From NCBI GenBank assembly GCA_036346395.1, contig CM070601.1, positions 6,021,383 through 6,085,382 of the forward strand: 64,000 bases of DNA, written 5' to 3'. Both the position numbers and the translations under genes were made by a program. Under the pieces are notes generated by a model that saw only the letters and a list, made by a program, of their open reading frames with translations, searched no databases and had not been told where the DNA came from. Each line of letters begins with the position of its first letter. The stretch's first letter is position 1. Shown one piece after another: positions 12,211 through 24,217 of this stretch. This DNA is from Hsuehochloa calcarea (taxonomy: Eukaryota > Streptophyta > Magnoliopsida > Poales > Poaceae).

Positions 12211-15200
12211 TGAAGTCAAAATTTAATTTTGTTCGTATGATATTATCAGATAATTTTGTTGTCTACTGATTTCCCAATTGATCAGATTCTTCTTACATGG
12301 ATTCTTGTAGAACACCACTCTTTTTGTAACACATCATCAGCGGTATGTGCCTCCAGACTGCAGTATGATAGTATGGAACAACTATTCTATATTGACTTCA
12401 AATTAGATGCTGCAAGAGCTGAGCAGAAACGTAATTGGTTTACTATAACAATTGTGGAAATTAGTGTCTGTTCGTTGTTTAATGTGAGGGGCTAGGAGTG
12501 TTTTAAAATAAAATTGGAGTAGAAGAGATAATATAAATGAGTTTTCATGCTTGTGTTGTGTTGTGTATCAGAAACTGCCTTAAAATAAACGATCTGCAAT
12601 TTTTATACAGCAGTCTGTGCCTTTGTAAGACAAAAGTTTGTTGGAGGATAGATAATCTTGATGAAGCTTATGTATTTCCTTGGCATTACTCTCTTGAAGA
12701 AACAATTTTATTTGGCTGTATCTTTGCATCCTTTTTTCTCCTTTTCTTTGTCCATGCATATATATTACTGGCATTTTGTGGTAATATGGGAGAGATTCTT
12801 TTTTTTCTTTTCTGAATGACATTTATTGGGAATAAGTTCTTCATGTGTACTAGACTAATTTTCTACTTGTCCTTTTGTTTCTAGGGTCCAGGAAGATAAG
12901 TCATTAGCAGAAGTGAATATTTTTGAAATTTTAACACTTGAAATCACTCTGATTAAATGCAAGGTGGCTCAGTTCTTTTTCATAGTACTTGTCGTTCTTA
13001 TGGAAAACCTTTGTAATGCTTAAAAGCATAAAAACTACAGGCCTCAACAAGTTAAGCTATCTAGGAGGGCTCTCAAATAGGACGCCACTCCCCTGGTGAC
13101 ATGATCCCGACAAACCAAACCACAGCAAGGTTTGCACACATAGTAGCAGAAGATAAATCTTGGTATCGCAGGAACACGACTTTTCTTCAATATGACCAAC
13201 TTAGCTGGATAGCAGTTTTCAGTTTCTCTCTGACTCCTATTTTGAGCTCAAATATGGCCCTTTCCTTATTAAGATCTTTCATGCCTTCTACAGCATATGC
13301 TGAGTAGAGGATTCACAATCTTGAAAAGTATTTGAGATTCGTTTCGTGCTTCTCTGACATGACAAAGTTAGTAGATGATTACCGCCTAACATTTATGTTT
13401 ATGCTCCATAGATCCTGTTCTGTTTTTTAACTATTCCTTTTCACATATGGTGCGAGTGGCATCATTTCATCACATTTCTTTATTTGTACATCAATGTCAA
13501 GTAGCTCCTTTGTGATCTGCTACCATGAAACACTTTTGCCATCCTCCATTTTGACATTTCCCGCTGCCCCTCCAGACAGTTAGCAGATATATGGTTTGAT
13601 GTTGGCTGGAGATCGAAATTAACTGCTGTTATATTTAACCAAATTTGGCTGATGTTTAACCATTTGGGGGTTATTGACATACAGGAACTTCAAGATATTC
13701 AAGCTGTCTTGAACTGTAACTCTTGTATTTAATTGATAATTTCCAGTGACTGTGGGTTCCTTTAGGCATTTATAGTAACTGTTGTGAGCAAGGTGTTATA
13801 CATTTTTTGTCAATAAGTACTGCTCAATGGATAGCACAATGGTACATTATTTTGAACTTCATCTTGATACGTATGTAGTCATTATTAATGCTTTCGCGAT
13901 TCAGAAATTTTGCAACCTCCTTTGTTAGGTTTCCTTGAATATGCCTGAATTGGAATATTGATATCCATTCCATACGACTTAAATCACAATATTTTGTTAT
14001 CAGGTCAGGAACTCGAGATCAAAATATAAGCCATTTTTATGAGTTTTTGTTATGTGAAGTGATTTTTTTTAAAAAAAATTCTCCAGAGCTGTGTATTAGG
14101 TTTTAGCCATTTATCTGGTTGGTGTGAGAAGTTTCTTGAAGTGTTTTGTCTCATGTAATTAGACATTATTTGATTATTCAAAACAAATTCAATTCAAAAT
14201 ATGGTTCAAATGAATTGTAGTACAGTTCATCATATTAACTCCTGTAGTAGAATGGATTAGGAGTTTAGGACATTTTATGTAGTAGAATTTTTCTGTGTCA
14301 GTACTCAGTAGTGCCAGAAGTGTTTTGATATCAAACGATGGAAAATTCGTGTGCCAGAAGCACACGAATTCAGCATGCTTGGATCGACTAGATGTAGTTC
14401 TATGTGCATGTTCATTCATGAGTTTGGGTGTGACGCTAGCATTTGCTTTGGAAATGATAGCTTAGAGAAACCCTAAGTTGATTCCTTGTTGGCTCAAGTT
14501 CGATTATGTAGCTCAAAATTTGTATATCCCTAATTGCAGACATTTGCAGTTAAGCATTAAAGCATATTGTACTTATGAATGACTCCCAATATGTTATGGT
14601 CATATTCAATAGATTTTACTCACTTCCAGTGCTACCCGTGCTTTGTGGCTTGAAATCCCAAATAACGAAACTTCCATCTTTTTTTCATGAAGATTAATAT
14701 ATTTTATACCATTATTCAGATAATTGCATTGGAGCCACTTGTATTTTGATATTTTGCAGACTTACTGGCCATGCCTTTATGATTTAGCACATGAATGAGT
14801 GTTTACCATGTTTGCTCCTGTATCTTAGGTGGCAAATTATGCTTGTGTGAGCAATTTTGAAAGTAAAGTGTGAAAGTGCCAATTTGAAGTATATAGGCAA
14901 ATAACTGCAGAGTCCCAGAAGAACACACTGGTCTGGTACAATTTACCTTAAATTATTAAGTTTCTTTGTACCAGCATTTAGTTTGTAAACCCAGCATTAC
15001 TCCACCAGAAACTTTCTGTTCAAATATATGTCAAGCTACCATAGTGGAGTTTTAGTATTTTATTGGAGCCATAAACAATTAGATATTTCCAATTTGACAT
15101 TTCTGCTTTCTTTGACACTTGAATCTAATGACATGTTTGCTCCTTTTGATCTCTCATAACATAATTTGCACTTTGCAGTTGTTTTTGGTGTATATGCTGT

Positions 15201-16310
15201 TGCAATATCTTTTGGTTTGACATCAAATAGCAACGCTACAAATATCTGTCTCCCATTGTTTGAACATAGTATTTGTGAAGTGGCTGGTTTTCGTCTATCA
15301 GTTCAACCCCCAAAGCAACTTCTAGAATAGTCCATGCTGGTGTTCTTGGATTGGGGGTTAATATATCTCTGATTTAATCTTTTCGTTCATGAAGAGGGAA
15401 GTGCTTTCTTTACCAGGGATAATGTCAGTGGAGAACAAACTAAAGCATGGAACAAGCATATGGAATTGTGCTGAAAAACTTTCCTTGGGTGCTTCACCTG
15501 GAGAACCAAGAAAAGCAGAAACAGAAGGGACAACTGGACAAGCAATCAAACAAATGGTGTTACTCACAAGTGCGACAAGCCTCTGAAAAAGAATCAAATT
15601 CTAACCGAAATTTGATGATGGTGATTATCTTTTAATTATGCGCCATTGATTTTTTTTTCAATAATTGTTTAAGCCAGAGAATCCTCATTCCTTTCATATG
15701 CGCTGCAGGATTCGAGTTTGGTAGAATCTCCAACGGAACCACTCCATTAGCTGCATCTGTCTTGATAGCTACATGATGTTGAAGGTTCCCGATAGTAAGG
15801 ATCGTAATTTCAACACTATGAATAATCTTTACAGGGGAGATCGAACGGTGAGTATGTAAAAGCTTCTCGTTTACTTTATTGAAAGCTAATTTATTTACTG
15901 TTGCTGTGATGTAACTCAGCCATTTGGCATTTTAGAAATTCCCTCCAAAGCAAGCTGGGAGCATAAAGTTATCGTTAAGGAATTTGTCCTGCCCTATACT
16001 GTTCTTGATACGCACCTACTTTGGAGCATAAAGTTGATCATGTCACTGCTTTATGGTCACGATGTGTCTATATTTTGTTGGCATGAAGTTCAATGATGTG
16101 TTTTCTCCCAATCAATTTGCACAGGTCACAACCCATAAGATTAGATTGGATGCAACTCAACGAGCTGAAGGACATGTGAATTGTTTTATGTGGACGCCGC
16201 ACTAGTTGAGTCTAGTTCTTGAGAAGACAAGGCATCATCGAACATGTCAATTCCAACCGAACCATATGCGAGTGAATGCGCCTCGGGCCCGTCTCAACGC
16301 TATGGATCCC
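12211..16310. other. intergenic DNA downstream of the F-box/kelch gene
   Basis: There is no long frame with recognisable domains over 4 kb. Frames at 12256-12815 and 15358-15635 are short and unsupported. Base composition resembles introns or 3' UTR, so an undetected noncoding transcript or a 3' extension of the F-box/kelch gene cannot be excluded. Confidence 0.45.
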
Positions 16311-16500
16311 TTCACTTGCCATTTGCTGGCCGAGGTGAAAAGCGATGCTGATGGAGACATGTAAAATTTTGTGAGAGTTACTACTTTGTTGGTGCTGTCA
16401 TGTCCAAAAACCGGATGACTGAAAATGTTGCCCTTGCATTGGCACTAATGACAAGTTGGCAACATCAAGGCATCTTGTGCCTTTTGCAGTTCCCTCCCTT
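16311..16500 (+). repeat. diverged repeat, left copy (partner at 22.19-22.48 kb)
   Basis: CACTTGCC, a GTTGGC/GCTGGC block, AAAGCGATGC-GA-TGGA and later CAAGTTGGC followed by TCTTGTGCCTTTTGCA occur in the same order here and at 22192-22480. The copia element lies between the two. The alignment is by eye and gapped. Confidence 0.45.
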
Positions 16501-16679
16501 GTGGTCCATATTAGGGTGCCCAACTTGAATGTAAACTTGTAAAGTACACTGCGTATACTCTACTACTTATTCAGGTGTCCCTTGGTCTCTGTAGTCCTGT
16601 TTTCGTTTTCTTTTGAGTCCTTCGTTCATAGGTTGTAACTTTGTATTGTGTACCTAGCAAATTTAAGTGATGTTGTCTA

Positions 16680-19600
16680 TGTTAGATATGTATATTGTGT
16701 AGGGTGTTATTTGCTATTGTTCAATCTTGTATATGTTATATATTAGCCTTTGGCCCATTAAAATATACATGAGACATTATTCTAAATATGGTATTAGAGC
16801 TATGGAAACTCTAGCCATCAAAACCCTACCTTGACCCGCCGTCGCCACCGCCATCCTCGCTCCAAGCCTCTTCTTCTTCCCGTTGCTCTTCTCCCTCGGA
16901 TCCGGTCGAAGGCTACCTCTGTCTGAGCGGTTCTCCATCCGAGACGAGCTTGCCTTGGCCGGAGCTTGTGCTTGGTGCCCGCGGCCGCCGTCTTCTTGAG
17001 CTTCTCCGCTGTGCGGCGCCTCTACCCGGCCTTCTCCACCGTGTCGTCGCCTCCATCCGAGCGTCGCCTCCACCCGATCGTCGGATCCACACAGGATCTA
17101 CGCCGGTCTTCTTCTCCACCAGCATCTGCTCCGCCCTTGAGCGCTGCCTTCACCTGGCCTTCTTCTTCTCCGCCGATCGTTTGCTCCCGCCTGGTGCTTC
17201 GGCCGGATCGTGTCCCGCTCGAGTCGCCACCATCGTCGCTCGGACCGCATCACCGCTCGGACAGGGAACCCTAAAGTTCCCGTGTGTGCCCTGGCCGTGT
17301 AGGCCTTTTATCTTTCCTGGCTTTCGTTTTTGAGTGAGTTGGCCCAACTCGAGCAAAAAAATATAAAATAATAATAATAAACATAAGCTGATGGCTTATA
17401 CCAGAGGCTCCTTTGCTATCCCGCTCCCCCCAGTTCAGTTTGATAGGATGAACTTTTGGGAGTGGGCCGTTCACCTGAGGATCCACCTCAACAGCCAGCG
17501 TCTCTGGGGTCATCTCACTGGCGAGCAACCCTGTTCGCCTCGTTCTACACCCCCAGCCTTGCATGCTCTCTCTGCTGGTGCGGATAAGGCGGCTCAGGAG
17601 GCCGCCAATGCTGCACTGAGGAGGCCTTAGAGCTCTACCAGTCTGAGCTGCACGCCTACGAGCGCTGGCAGGAGGCCGAAGCTCGTGCTACCGCCATCCT
17701 AGTGTGTAGCATTCCTGTGACCATCTCTATGGATGTGGCAGAGTTGCCGACAACACAGCTTATGTGGGAGCACCTCCGAGCTCACTACCAGCCGACGAGT
17801 GATGCTATGTATCTCTCAGTTGTGCACCAGGCGCATTCTCTTCAGCAGCTCGATGCCACCGTGGATGACTTCTACCAGAAGTTGTCAGAGGTGTGGCGTC
17901 AGCTTGACTCTCTGGGGTTGGATGTTTGCCAGACCTGTCCCTGCTGTGTGCGACTCCGCGCTCACCAGGAGACACACAGTCTCTATGACTTCCTAACGCG
18001 TTTCGGTCCGAGTTTGAGACTGTGCGTGCTCAGCTCCTGACTCGTCACCCGCGCTCGAGCTTGGTGGAGGCCCTCACGTGTGTGCATGCTGAGGAGACTC
18101 GTCACCGTGGCGTGGCTCAGATGCAGTCTGCCTTGTCTGCCTTAGCACCACCTGCTCCTTCAGCACCGACCGTGATCCCTCCCCCAGCTCCTCCGGTGGT
18201 TGCTATTTCTACTGTGGGTCTCCACTGCACCTACTGTCAGCGTGACAGCCACATGTATCAGGATTGCTACAAGCGGAGGCGGGACTAGGGTCGTTGGGGT
18301 GGACGTCCTCCGAAGGGCTCTGGATGTTCCTCTTACTCAGGAGCCACCGCCTCTCGCCAGGGCTCCTTTGGTGACACCACACAATAGCTCCTCTCACTGC
18401 TTTAGCGCCTCGGTGTCAGCTTGTCCTCAGACTCCCAGATTCTGCTCGTCTGGCTCTTGCTTCTCAGCAATCTTCCTCGCCTCCTCCTCCTCCCTCGTCA
18501 GGTATCTTGTCTCCGTGGATCTTGGACTCTGGTGCTTTTTCACATGACACCAGATTCTACCTATCTTACTTCTGTGCGTTCCACATATTTTTCTTCCACT
18601 TTTCAGACTACAGATGGTACCTCTCTTCCGTTGCAGGCCGATGCTCATGTTCCTTCAGTCTCTCATATTCCTTAGCTTACTATGCAGCTTATGTCGGCTA
18701 GTCAGATCACTGATCACTAAGTCGTGTTGTTCTTGAGTCTAACTCTTGTTGTGTTCAGGACCGCCGCACGGGGACTCTACTTGGTACTAGCCCTCGGCAC
18801 CGTGATTCGCAGTGTCTCTGGGAGCTCGTCTGGCTTCATCTTCTTTCTGTTGTCTCCACCAGCCAATCAGTCACTACCACTACCTCTGATTTTGCTGCGT
18901 CCTCCACTACCTCTTTCACTCAGTGGCACCATCGTCTCGGTCATCTCTGTGGCTCGCGTCTATCATCTTTAGTTGGTCGTGGTGTTTTTGGATTTGTTTC
19001 TAGAGACACTTCTTTACATTGTATGGGTTGCAAGCTTGGCAAGCAGCTGTAGCTCCCCTATCCCTCTAGTGATTTTATTTCTACTTGTCCTTTTGATCTT
19101 GTTCACTCTGTTGTTTGGGGTCCAACTCCCTTCATTTTGAAGGGGGGTCATTGCTATTATGTGATCTTTATTGATGATTATTATCGTTATACTTGGATCT
19201 ACTTTATGTCCGAATGCAGTCATGTTCGCCATCATGGTTCACACTCAGTTTGATTCGACCATTCGTGTATTCCGTGCTGACTCTGCTGGTGAGTATCTAT
19301 CTGCTGCTTTGCGTCGCTTCCTCGCTGAGTAGGGCACTCTTCCCTAGTATTCTTATCTTGGTGCTCACGCTTAGAACGGTGTCTCTGAGCGTAGGCATCG
19401 TCACTTGCTTGAGACCGCTCGTGCTCTCATGCTTGCCCCTTTGTTCCCCCTCACTTCTGGGCTGAGGCTATTTCAACTGCTGCTTTTCTCATCAACATAC
19501 AACCTTCAACTGCTCTTCAGGGTTCTACTCCTGTCGAACGTCTCTTTGGTCAAGCTCCAGAGTACAGTCATCTTCACAATTTCGGTTGTATCTGTTTTGT

Positions 19601-21580
19601 CCTTCTTCCACCTCGTGAGCGCGCCAAGCTGATTGCTCAGTTAGTCGAGTGTGTTTTTCTTGGCTGCAGTCTTGAGTATAAAGGTTATCACTGCCATGAC
19701 CATGCTGCTCGAAGGATGAGGATTTCTCGGGATATCACTTTTGACGAGTCCCGATCTTACTACCCTCGTTCACCCACTGTCAGCTCAGTTCTCTTGCTGA
19801 GTCGATCTCTTTTCTGATTTTTCCTGACTCTCCGCTTTCCACCACTATTTTCCTTCATCCTCCATCTACTCTACCTCACTCTCCTCTGGCACCACCTGTT
19901 TCACCGACGCCGGATTTTCCTTCCCGCTCTTTTGTTGAGGCTTCACCTTTTCTCTTGCACTACTCTCGCCGTCCTCAGCCTACTACTTCCCCTCTTGAGC
20001 CTCCGTCTCTGCTAGGCCCTATTCCCAGTCCTTCCTCTCCATCCTTGCTGGGTCCAGCCCGCCTTCTCCTCCTAGATATGATCTTCGTGATTGTCACACC
20101 GTCAGGCCTCCTGAGCGCTATGGCTTCGCAGTCGCTGTTCTTTCTGAGTCTACGACCTACCGTGAGGCCGCTGCTCACCTCGAGTGGTAGCTCACGATAT
20201 CCGAGGAGATTGCTGCTTTGGAGCGTACTAGCACTTGGGATCTTGTGCACTTTCCTGCATATGTTACTCCTATCACGTGTAAGTGGGTGTACAAGATTAA
20301 GACCCGCTCGGATGGTTCCTTTGAGTGCTACAAGGCTCGTCTTGTGGAGCCTAGTTTTCAGCAGGAGCATGGTCGTGACTACGATGAGACTTTCGCCCTC
20401 GTCGCTCACATTACTGCTGTTTGCACTCTCCTTGCCATGGCCTCTGTTCGACAATAGCTCATCTCTCAGTTGGATGTTAAGAATGTCTTTCTCAATGACG
20501 AGCTGCGTGAGGAGGTCTACATGTAGCCACCTCTTGGGTATTCTGTCCCTGATGGTATGGTTTGTCGCCTTCGTCATTCTCTCTATGGGCTTAAACAAAC
20601 CCCTCGTGTTTGGTTTGACTGTTTCTCCTCTGTTGTCACTGCTGCCGGCTTCTCCGCCAGTGATCACGACCCTACTCTCTTTGTTCACACCTCTCCTCGG
20701 GGTCGGACGCTCCTCCTTCTATATGCGGATGACATGATTATTACTGGAGATGACTCTCAGTACGTTGCATTTGTGAAGGAGCGTCTCAGTAAGCAGTTCT
20801 TGATGTCTGATTTGAGTCCTCTTCGTTACTTCCTTGGGATTGAGATCACTTATACGCCCGATGGCTACTATCTCTCCCAGGAGAAGTACATTCAGGATAT
20901 CCTTATTCGCGCTTGTCTCATTGATCAGCACATGGTGGATACTCCCATGGAACTTGGTATTCACCTTGACCTACTGATGGTGAGCCTCTTGAGGATCCCA
21001 CTCGCTACCGCCATATTATCAGGAGCCTCGTCTACCTTGGGCTTACTCGACCTGACATTTCTCACATAGTTCACATCCTGAGTCAGTTTGTCTCTGCTCC
21101 CGCACTCAGCTCCACTACAGTTACCTTCTTCGTGTTCTCCGATATCTTCGTGGAACCATCACTCGACGTCTTTTCTTTCCTCGCTCTAGTTCTTTACAGC
21201 TTCAGACGTACTCTGATGCGACCTGGGCTAGCGATCATTCTGATCGCCGGTCTCTTTCTGCCTATTGTGTTTTCCTTGGTTTCTCCTTGATTGCTTGGAA
21301 GACTAAGAAGCAGACTGAAGTTTCTCATTTGAGCGCTGATGCTGAGTTGAGAGCCATGGCATTGTTGACAGTTGAGATCACCTGGCTTCGGTGGCTTCTT
21401 GTGGATTTCAGTGTTTCTGTTTCTGCACCGACTCGCTCTTATCAGATAATACTGGTGCGATCAGCATTGCTCGAGATCCCATGAAGCATAAACTTACCAA
21501 GTATATTGGAGTGGATGCTTCGTACATGCGATCGCATGTGCAAGACCAAGTTATTGCTCTTTAGTATGTGCCTTGAGAGA
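16680..21580 (+). mobile_element. decayed Ty1-copia retrotransposon, 3' truncated
   Basis: A short 5' LTR of about 110 bp probably runs from TGTTAGATATG at 16680 to about 16788. It is followed at 16789-16800 by TGGTATTAGAGC, one mismatch from the initiator-Met tRNA primer site. The leader and gag-pol follow in the copia order: gag, zinc knuckle, protease, integrase, reverse transcriptase, RNase H. The RNase H end is reached at about 21570, after which neither a polypurine tract nor a second LTR is visible, so the 3' end has been lost. The frame is interrupted repeatedly. The protein order, with integrase before reverse transcriptase, is what assigns it to copia rather than gypsy. Confidence 0.9.
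17391..21570 (+). pseudogene. copia gag-pol polyprotein, broken
   Basis: The start at 17391 opens a UBN2-type gag that is frameshifted near 17610 and continues from about 17617 to 18270. It includes an intact CX2CX4HX4C knuckle at 18226-18267. The protease signature WILDSGA lies near 18515, with Phe where Ser is usual. The pre-integrase motif C-x-x-C-K-L-G-K is near 19017-19050 and the integrase core FIDDYYRYTW near 19165-19200. Reverse transcriptase begins near 20215 (CKWVYKIK) and has its catalytic YADD at 20722-20733. RNase H (YSDATWASD to SADAELRA) is at about 21205-21350. Stops such as TAG at 17628, 20455 and 20524 and several frameshifts make it non-functional. Confidence 0.9.
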
Positions 21581-22191
21581 TTAGTCTAATCATTACTTAA
21601 TTGCTAGAAGGTTGTATTTGCACACTTGAACATAAATCAAGATGCATATTTCTCCGTTTGCCCTTTAAATGCCCACAATCATCTTGTTGGCTTTGATGGC
21701 TTGGATGCTCCAATTCCTCCAGCCTGCTCCACCTATTTAAGAACTGCTACTTGTGAAAGACCTTCCAAACTTGATATTCCTTGTTTACACCCAACATTCC
21801 TAGAACATAATTTCCAGTTTTATTTGGGGATTTGTGTCTCAGGGCCCTCTGGCCTCCAAAAAATAGCCTAATATGTTGCCCTATTGCCCTATATCAATTA
21901 TCATTGAGAAGATTGTAACATGCCAGCCTATTTTATACCCATTTAGATATATTTTTATGAGCCTATGAGGTATAGTGCCTATTCATTTGATAACATAGGT
22001 GATGGGCCTTATTTTAGATGATGATGATGGCAATTTCATGATCACCAGGTCCAGCAATTGAAACCTACAAAACAGCAAAAAAAAATAAAAATAATAGTCA
22101 TAGGTGATATTTACAAAGGCGAGGTTTTTATGCCCTAGTTTATATTATTGAACACATAAATTCTCTAAGATATAAGCAAAAGACAAGCAAT
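21581..22191. other. DNA 3' of the copia element
   Basis: No LTR and no gene can be supported. A frame of 81 codons at 21626-21871 has no recognisable domain. Confidence 0.45.
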
Positions 22192-22480
22192 TCTCACTTG
22201 CCGTCAGTTGGCGGAGAAAAAGGCGATGCCGACATGGACGTGAGTTCTTTGAGAGGTACAATCTCACCTGTTCTGTCCTATCCAAAAAGAAGAAAGAAAA
22301 AAAGAGGGAGAAAAATGGACGAATGCGAGGCAGTCCATGTCATGAGAATCACAATTAGGATCACCAAACTTTCCCTGTTGGAAAATGATACATGCTTCAG
22401 CAGCATTGACAACAGTTGTAGCAAGTTGGCTAATGGCAAAACATTGGTGGCGTCTTGTGCCTTTTGCACTCTGAAGTTGT
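22192..22480 (+). repeat. diverged repeat, right copy (partner at 16.3 kb)
   Basis: This segment shares ordered blocks with 16311-16500: CACTTGCCGTC, AAAAGGCGATGCCGACATGGA and GCGTCTTGTGCCTTTTGCA. An extra purine-rich insertion near 22283-22320 separates the blocks in this copy. Confidence 0.45.
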
Positions 22481-23307
22481 TATATCCTTTGTACACCATG
22501 CTGTAATCTACTCCCAATTATGTACTTAGCTGCTTGCACAAGTTGCATCTTTTCCCCCCAGTTCCCTAAAGATTATCTAAGGGTAGAGTCATGTTTTTTT
22601 TTTCCTTCAGTAAACTGAGATGAGAATAATTAACAATTGATTACAATGTTTACTCGAGAGATTCACTGTTGTGAAAAAGAGGTATATTAATCTAATTTTC
22701 AGAGTATTTTTTTTAAGTCTAAATACCGCAACATCACAACAGTGGGAAGTTGAAAGTAGTATTGGATGGTCATGCCAATCATGAGAAACAGTGGAAGGAG
22801 CAGACAGCCTAATAATAGCAGATGTCACTTGAAAAAGCTTTTAAATGTGTAAGTGATAAACAGGACTGCTTCATTGGGTGTCTGAACCTGAAATCAAGAT
22901 GTCAATGTCACCCTTTCTAACTGCACAGTTACGTGCAACAAGCAGGACTAACCAGATGAGTGTTACCAGGAGGTTCAAACACAATGGCACAAAAGACAGG
23001 ATTACAGAAGGTATAGATAGGTCCATAAAAAAAGCATCAACCGTAAAATGCAACGTTGAAGTCAAATGCGAAAATCATATATAACAGCACACCGGGATCA
23101 AACATCTCCAAACATATCTTAACTTGAGCTACCTAACATAATGCCAAATAACATAAACCACCATCTGAAGGAAACCCTGCTGAAATTCCGAAACCCTACA
23201 ACACAGGCAGCAAGCTGCGGATCTCGGGCTTCAGTACCCATAGCACAGAAATTCTAAATTTCTTATGATGATTACATATTGGGAAACAACTAGTTGCCCT
23301 TCTCTTC
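22481..23307. other. 3' flank of the RPS9 gene
   Basis: The part next to 23307 should hold the 3' UTR of the minus-strand ribosomal protein gene. No clear polyadenylation signal was identified. The remainder has no supportable gene. Confidence 0.45.
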
Positions 23308-24185
23308 TCATTCCTCATCTTCTTCCTCACCACCGCCGCCACCCCCACTTGCCTTCTTTTGATTCTTTCTCTTCACCCTACCAGGGGGACCTCCACCGAA
23401 TGGGCTTGTCAGTGAAAAGTCAATGTGCTTCTCAGACTCAACCCTCACCATGAACGAAGGGATGTTGACAATTTGCCTGCCAACCCTGCATAGTGATTTC
23501 AAAAGTTAATGATTGGCCATTAGGAAAGACATCTATTTGACAGTACAAAAGATTATCAATAGTAGCATCATGTTTGCATTATGGTATCAAATATAATTGG
23601 ATAAGTCTTCTAGCCAGATATTTTAGTGGGATGCATCAGAAAATATTGTTGCATCAAATAAATTTTCAGAAAATATTGTTGCATCAAATAAATTTTCAGA
23701 AAATATTGTTGCATCAAATAAATTTTCAGAAAATCACCATGAGACATTTTATGTGTTCTCATCACCGAAAAAACCCTCGAATATTAGGCCGCAGCCAGCA
23801 ACCAGCCACCGAACTACATCAAATGGAGTGTACCGAACTGGCTATTAAAATGTCAAAGTTTAAAATCCGTTACCTGAACCCCAAACTACAAGTTGCACGC
23901 ATGAAAAGCAATGTTCACCTAGGTGCTAGTCGCTAGTCGGGCGGTGGACCGGCGCCTAGCGCCTAGGGAGCCCCACCGACTCAAACGGAGGCGAGGGGGA
24001 GCGCGACACGGAGGCGGTGGCGACGGGGAAGGAGGCGAGGGGAAGGAGGCGTGGGGGAAGGAGGAGCTGGTCGTCCGATCTAAAGCAATATCGACCGTCT
24101 GATCTAAAGCAATATCGGTCATCCGATCTAAACAAAATATCTAGTTATCTCTCTCCTCACTCACAGCTCTCTCTCTCTCCTCACT

Positions 24186-24217
<32 letters not shown>

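Noticed and set aside
15358..15635. Frames of 62-79 codons on both strands downstream of the F-box/kelch gene
   Set aside because: Overlapping frames on both strands with no domain; most likely noncoding.
19955..20737. 260-codon plus frame and 237-codon minus frame within the copia element
   Set aside because: Both are out of frame with the recognisable reverse transcriptase and show only low-complexity Leu/Ser/Pro sequence.
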